Shown here: positions 60,158 to 64,000 of the stretch, in pieces
Numbering within the stretch: the stretch's first letter is position 1
How the letters are laid out: the number at the start of each line of letters is the position of its first letter
Source of the DNA: Zanthoxylum bungeanum
Lineage: Eukaryota > Streptophyta > Magnoliopsida > Sapindales > Rutaceae
Assembly: GCA_019454045.1 (NCBI GenBank)
Contig: SKCR01035559.1
Coordinates: 1-64,000 of the forward strand
Length of the DNA: 64,000 bases
Direction: 5' to 3'
Notes under the pieces: generated by a model
Seen by the model: only the letters and a program-made list of their open reading frames with translations
Databases searched by the model: none
Told to the model about the DNA's origin: nothing
Translations under genes and position numbers: made by a program

Positions 60158-60900
60158 ATGGATCATAGTCAACCCTTAAATTGTCCCACATTATTTGATG
60201 AGACAGAGTATTTACATTGGAAGGTTCGCATGAGAGCTTTCCTTAAGTCCTTAAATGAAAGAGTCTGAATTTCACTAGAATACAGATGGAAACCTCTCAT
60301 GGTTATGGTTGATGGGGTCTCTTCTCCTAAAGATAAACTGACATGGACTAAGGATGAGTTTGACATTAGCAACATGTACATCAGGGCAATTAATGTCATT
60401 CATGATGTTGTCTGATCTGCTAAATTTAGGAGAATCTCTATGAGTGAGATAGCCAAGGATGCTTGGGACATCCATCAGACTGTACATGAGGGCACACTGT
60501 CTGTAAAAATAATAGACTCCAAGAAATTGCCACTAGGTTTGAGGTCGCTAGTATGAAAGATGATGAGACCTTTGATGAATTTTATGCTGAGATGAACAAC
60601 ATCGTTAACTCAAGTTTTAACCTAGGTGAGACTATTCCTACTAATAGGATAGTGAGGAAAATCCTTAGATCCCTGCCTAACAAGTTCTTACCTAAGATCA
60701 CAGCCATCGAGGAGAGTAACGACTTAGATCACCTTAAATTAGAGGACTTCTTTGGAAAATTATAGGTGTATGAGAAGAATCTTCCTGGATATAAAATGCC
60801 CAAGACTATAGCGATGATGATCGCAAAGGTTGTCGCTCATAATCCATCAAGTGAGGATGATGGTGATAATCTCACAAATCATGATTTGGCCATGTTTTGG
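60158..60900 (+). pseudogene. Element E gag (UBN2 type)
   Basis: It starts MDHSQPLNCPTLFDETEYLH at ATG 60158. Further blocks are TWTKDEFDISNMYIRAINV, MSEIAKDAWDIHQTVHEGT, then after a frameshift MKDDETFDEFYAEMNNIVNS and RKILRSLPNKFLPKITAIEE. Stops are at ERV*, DVV* and GKL*. Element F interrupts it at 60962. Confidence 0.88.
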
Positions 60901-60961
60901 CCATGTTTGTAAAGAGGTTTAAGAAATTTCTTATGATGAAGAAGATTGGCCATGATATGGA

Positions 60962-62900
60962 TGTTGGGAAGCGGCCGCGAGTGCGCAGCGGAAAATAAAA
61001 ATTATTATGCCGCTTTCCCTTTGCCCAAGACCCATTTGTTTTGATTATTCTACAAGCCTAGACATGTTACTATATATTCTAAGCATAAAACTCATAAAAC
61101 ATGCAAAGAACATAAACCTAAACATGCTAACTATCATAAGAACTCTAATTAAAATAAAGAAATAAAAAAACTTACTTGAACCGAAGACTCATCCAGTCAT
61201 CCCTCCAATCTACAAGCTTTTCTCGAACTCAGCAAGCTCTTCCACGTTCCAAAGAGCCACCCAAGTGTGTGGCCTCTAAAGATGCAATAACCAAAGCCAA
61301 AACTCAACGGCAAGACTACGCCTTGAGTGCACAGATATTTTACCCTTGGTGCTAGCCTAGGCAAATACCTCAAAACTTTTAACTTGAGGTTCCTTTAGTC
61401 AATTAGACTTAAGGATCCTCAAAATTAGTGGCTTACTTTTAAACTTTAGAGTTGCTCACTTATATAAACCCAATAAATAAAAGGTTTTGGTGTAGTTCAT
61501 TTGTAAAGAATTCTTTGGGTTTATATAGTGCTCCAAAGACAACAAAATCAATTAAGAATCCGATGTGGGATAAAAACTAATTTAATCTTAGCCATTGGAT
61601 CTTAATTTAGTGGTTTAATGAGATTATAAAACCCTAATAAGTGTTTGGGCCAAATTGGAATTCAAAAAAAATAAAAAAAAAATTACTATTCATATTACTA
61701 TTCACGTTGCTATTCATGTGAATAGTAAAAAAAAAATTTTATTCCAATTCCCAAAGTGCCCCTATCGTCATTCACCAATCCCTAAGCCACTATGGAACCT
61801 CATAAATGATCTGTTCAATAATTAAACACATTGAACCATTTATGAACAATTCCTACAGCATATGCTGTTATATTTGTATTGTACACTGTTAACCATTGAT
61901 TTCGACTTTGTTGTGTGTGGCCTTTTGGGTTCCCCTCAAGTTGGACATGAAATGAATCGTGATAATTTAATCGAACATAAATTATCCTCCGATTAGATGG
62001 TCGTTCGATTTCAATGACCAATGTTGACATCTAGCAACATGCCAAGGCCCCAAAATGAGAAGGAAAGATATATATACCCATTATGTATGTGATTTACATA
62101 TGATAAGGTCTTTCGCCTCACTGTATCCCCACCTATTGACCTAGGGTACGGAAAGTGTCTACCCATATGGTCAAAGGTATGATATTGATAGTGTCAAGAA
62201 TCGTGCTAACCCAAGAATCTCACATGATTCTTCCGCTGGGGCCACAATCTCAAGCTCTGATCACACATATCAACCCGCAAACTGGAATACTACTCTTATA
62301 AGAAAATATTATCCGAGAGAGTGGCGATTCTCTATTGTATCTTTACAAACTTCATGTGTTTCAAGAAATGACCCAGGCCGGATCTTTTGAACCAGGGAAG
62401 GAGAATGTAAAAGTTATTTGATCCACATATAAGATTGTAAAGACCTCAAGTCTAAGGACTAGTCATATAATCGATACATGAAAGTTCTCACAGACACATG
62501 GGATAAACACTCTATATGAAAACTTTCGGCGGTCAGTTCGATAGACACGAGCAACTCATGCATCCATGTGATACACCAAGCGAACGGATCTCCGCTAGTA
62601 GCCTATGAGATCGGCTACCCCACTTAAGGGCGGATCATATCATCATGCTAGTCTCTCCGCTTTGTGAACGCCAAGATTATTCCCAAAACTATGACTATGA
62701 ACATTTAAGAGTAATGATTCTCATAAGGCGTGGAAGCCATCGTCTTATTACTCCAAGGGCTTTATTACAGTGTTGATGATTCATATAAGTTATGTAAGAC
62801 ACGTATAATAAAGATTGCCATTTTATTAATTAATGAAAATATTACAAATACATGTACATATAGCCCATCCACAAGTTGGGTATAGGGAATATCCCTAACA
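60962..62900 (-). repeat. 3' LTR of copia element F
   Basis: On the minus strand it begins TGTTAGGGATATTCCC directly after the purine tract AATGAGAGAT and ends CGGCCGCTTCCCAACA. A TATA box (TATATAAA, minus, 61520-61527) lies inside. Left flank is ATGGA. The partner LTR is beyond the window. Confidence 0.88.
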
Positions 62901-64000
62901 ATCTCTCATTTGCACTATAGCCAACTAGTATGAATCTGGACACCATACTCTCGGGTGTGCCTATCATGCTTTTATTGAGTCAGCCCTTTAGTTAGAGAAT
63001 CTGTAAGATTATCTTCTGTGGGTATTTACTCTATAATAAATTCTTTTCTCTCAACAATCTCCCTGATGAGATGAAATCGCCTGAGTACATGCTTGGATTT
63101 TTGGTGGGACCCTGGTTCCTTTGATTGAGCAATGGCGCCCGTGTTGTCACAGTACATCGTGACGCCATTCTTTATCGCGGGAAGCACTTCCAGCTCCATG
63201 ATGAACTTCTTTATCCAGACTGCTTCTTTAGCTGCCTCAGATGCTACAATATACTCGGCTTCAGTGGTGGAGTCCGTTGTAGTTGACTGCTTTGAGCTTT
63301 TCCAACTTACAACACCGTCATTCAAAGTAAACAGCTATCCTGTTTGCAATCTGCTGTCATCCCTATCGGTCTGAAAGCTCGCATCACAGTAACCAATGAC
63401 TTTCATCTCAGAACAATCTCCGTATGTCAAAAACACATACTTAGTTATTCTCAGATACTTGAGGATTGTTTTGACAGCTGCCCAGTGTTGCTCACCAGGA
63501 TTTGCCTGATACCTGCTCGTTATGCTAAGAGCACAAGAGACATAAGGTCTTGTACATAGCATGGCCTACATGATCGATCCTATTGCTGAAGCATAAGGGA
63601 TCCTACTCATACGTTCTCTATCTGAAAGAGTATGTGGACATTGCTCATTAGATAATTTGATTCCATGACAAGTGGGTAAATTAGCTCTTTTGGAATCTTC
63701 CATTTTGAATCTTTTCAAAACTTTATCTATGTACGTAGATTAAGAAAGTCCTAACAATCTCTTAGATCTATTACTGTAGATCTTAATGCCAAGGATGGAG
63801 GCTGCTTCTCCCAATTATTTCATGGAGAAATTCTGAGATAACCATTGTTTGGTGGCTTGCATCATGGGAATATCATTCCCGATGATTAATATGTCATCGA
63901 CATATAATACAAGAAATACAACAGCACCCCTACTACTTTTCCTGTAAACACAAGGCTCGTCTACATTTTTGATGAAGTCAAATTCTTTGATTGTCTCATC
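62901..64000 (-). pseudogene. Element F RT and RNase H (continues off window)
   Basis: On the minus strand, the RT end carries LYVDDILIIGND (YVDD at 63893-63904). It is followed by MK*LGEAAS, GLS*STYIDKVL and GSIM*AM, three in-frame stops. RNase H reads GYCDASFQTDRDDSRLQTG, then DSTTEAEYIVASEAAKEAVW and YCDNTGAIAQSKEP. It is closely similar to element A in these blocks. The element is inactive in this copy. Confidence 0.88.

Noticed and set aside
1..64000. Possible CRISPR array, prophage or bacterial operon
   Set aside because: The repeats present are LTRs and tandem arrays, the coding matches are plant transposons, and no spacer-repeat pattern or Shine-Dalgarno operon is seen.

Overview
The window is plant nuclear DNA, most likely from a dicot. 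It is AT-rich and almost wholly built of transposable elements. The evidence for a plant is Ty1/copia and Ty3/gypsy LTR retrotransposons with plant-type primer-binding sites (TGGTATCAGAGC for copia, GCCGTTGCCGGGGA for an Athila-like gypsy), intron-containing CACTA (En/Spm, Transposase_24) transposase remnants, hAT remnants and one broken PPR gene fragment. No intact host gene, tRNA, rRNA or CRISPR array was found, and nearly every recognisable reading frame carries stops or frameshifts.

Layout. 1-6790: a copia-type element (family D) with a >2.4 kb LTR, which itself carries a small hAT element, followed by a non-coding interior. 6800-13830: CACTA transposase remnants and subterminal repeats, a PPR pseudogene, and a solo D LTR (9157-11620) inserted in a transposase exon. 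13840-15700: no gene seen. 15904-22447: minus-strand copia element G (RNase H, RT, integrase, protease, gag from left to right), split by a second solo D LTR (19414-21802). 22448-23247: the 3' end of an Athila-like gypsy LTR with its primer-binding site and leader.

23248-51192 is a nested set. Copia element A is inserted in the Athila-like leader. Element B (28812-49215, TSD CCCTT) is inserted inside A between the pre-integrase and integrase regions. Element C (38794-48789, TSD GTTTG/ATTTG) is inserted inside the 3' LTR of B. Removing B plus one TSD gives back a continuous A reading frame. B is a gypsy-type element that carries only gag and three tandem-repeat arrays, with no pol. C belongs to the same copia lineage as A. 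Its LTRs are almost identical but its interior is decayed.

51193-53851: two D-family LTR pieces in inverted orientation. 53852-54078: a fragment of gypsy reverse transcriptase. 54079-56377: the minus-strand 3' LTR and post-pol region of another gypsy element. 56378-57785: a minus-strand hAT transposase remnant. 57860-59270: a reverse-oriented Athila-like leader, primer-binding site and LTR. 59280-60961: a copia 5' LTR and broken gag (element E), into which a minus-strand copia element F (60962 to beyond 64000) is inserted.

The genes do not work together as a pathway. The interest lies in the elements: a run of nine three-base-loop hairpins in the U3 part of the A and C LTRs with compensatory base changes, repeated leader motifs in three unrelated families, a decayed element that moved recently (trans-mobilisation), and precise footprints of insertion and LTR-LTR recombination.
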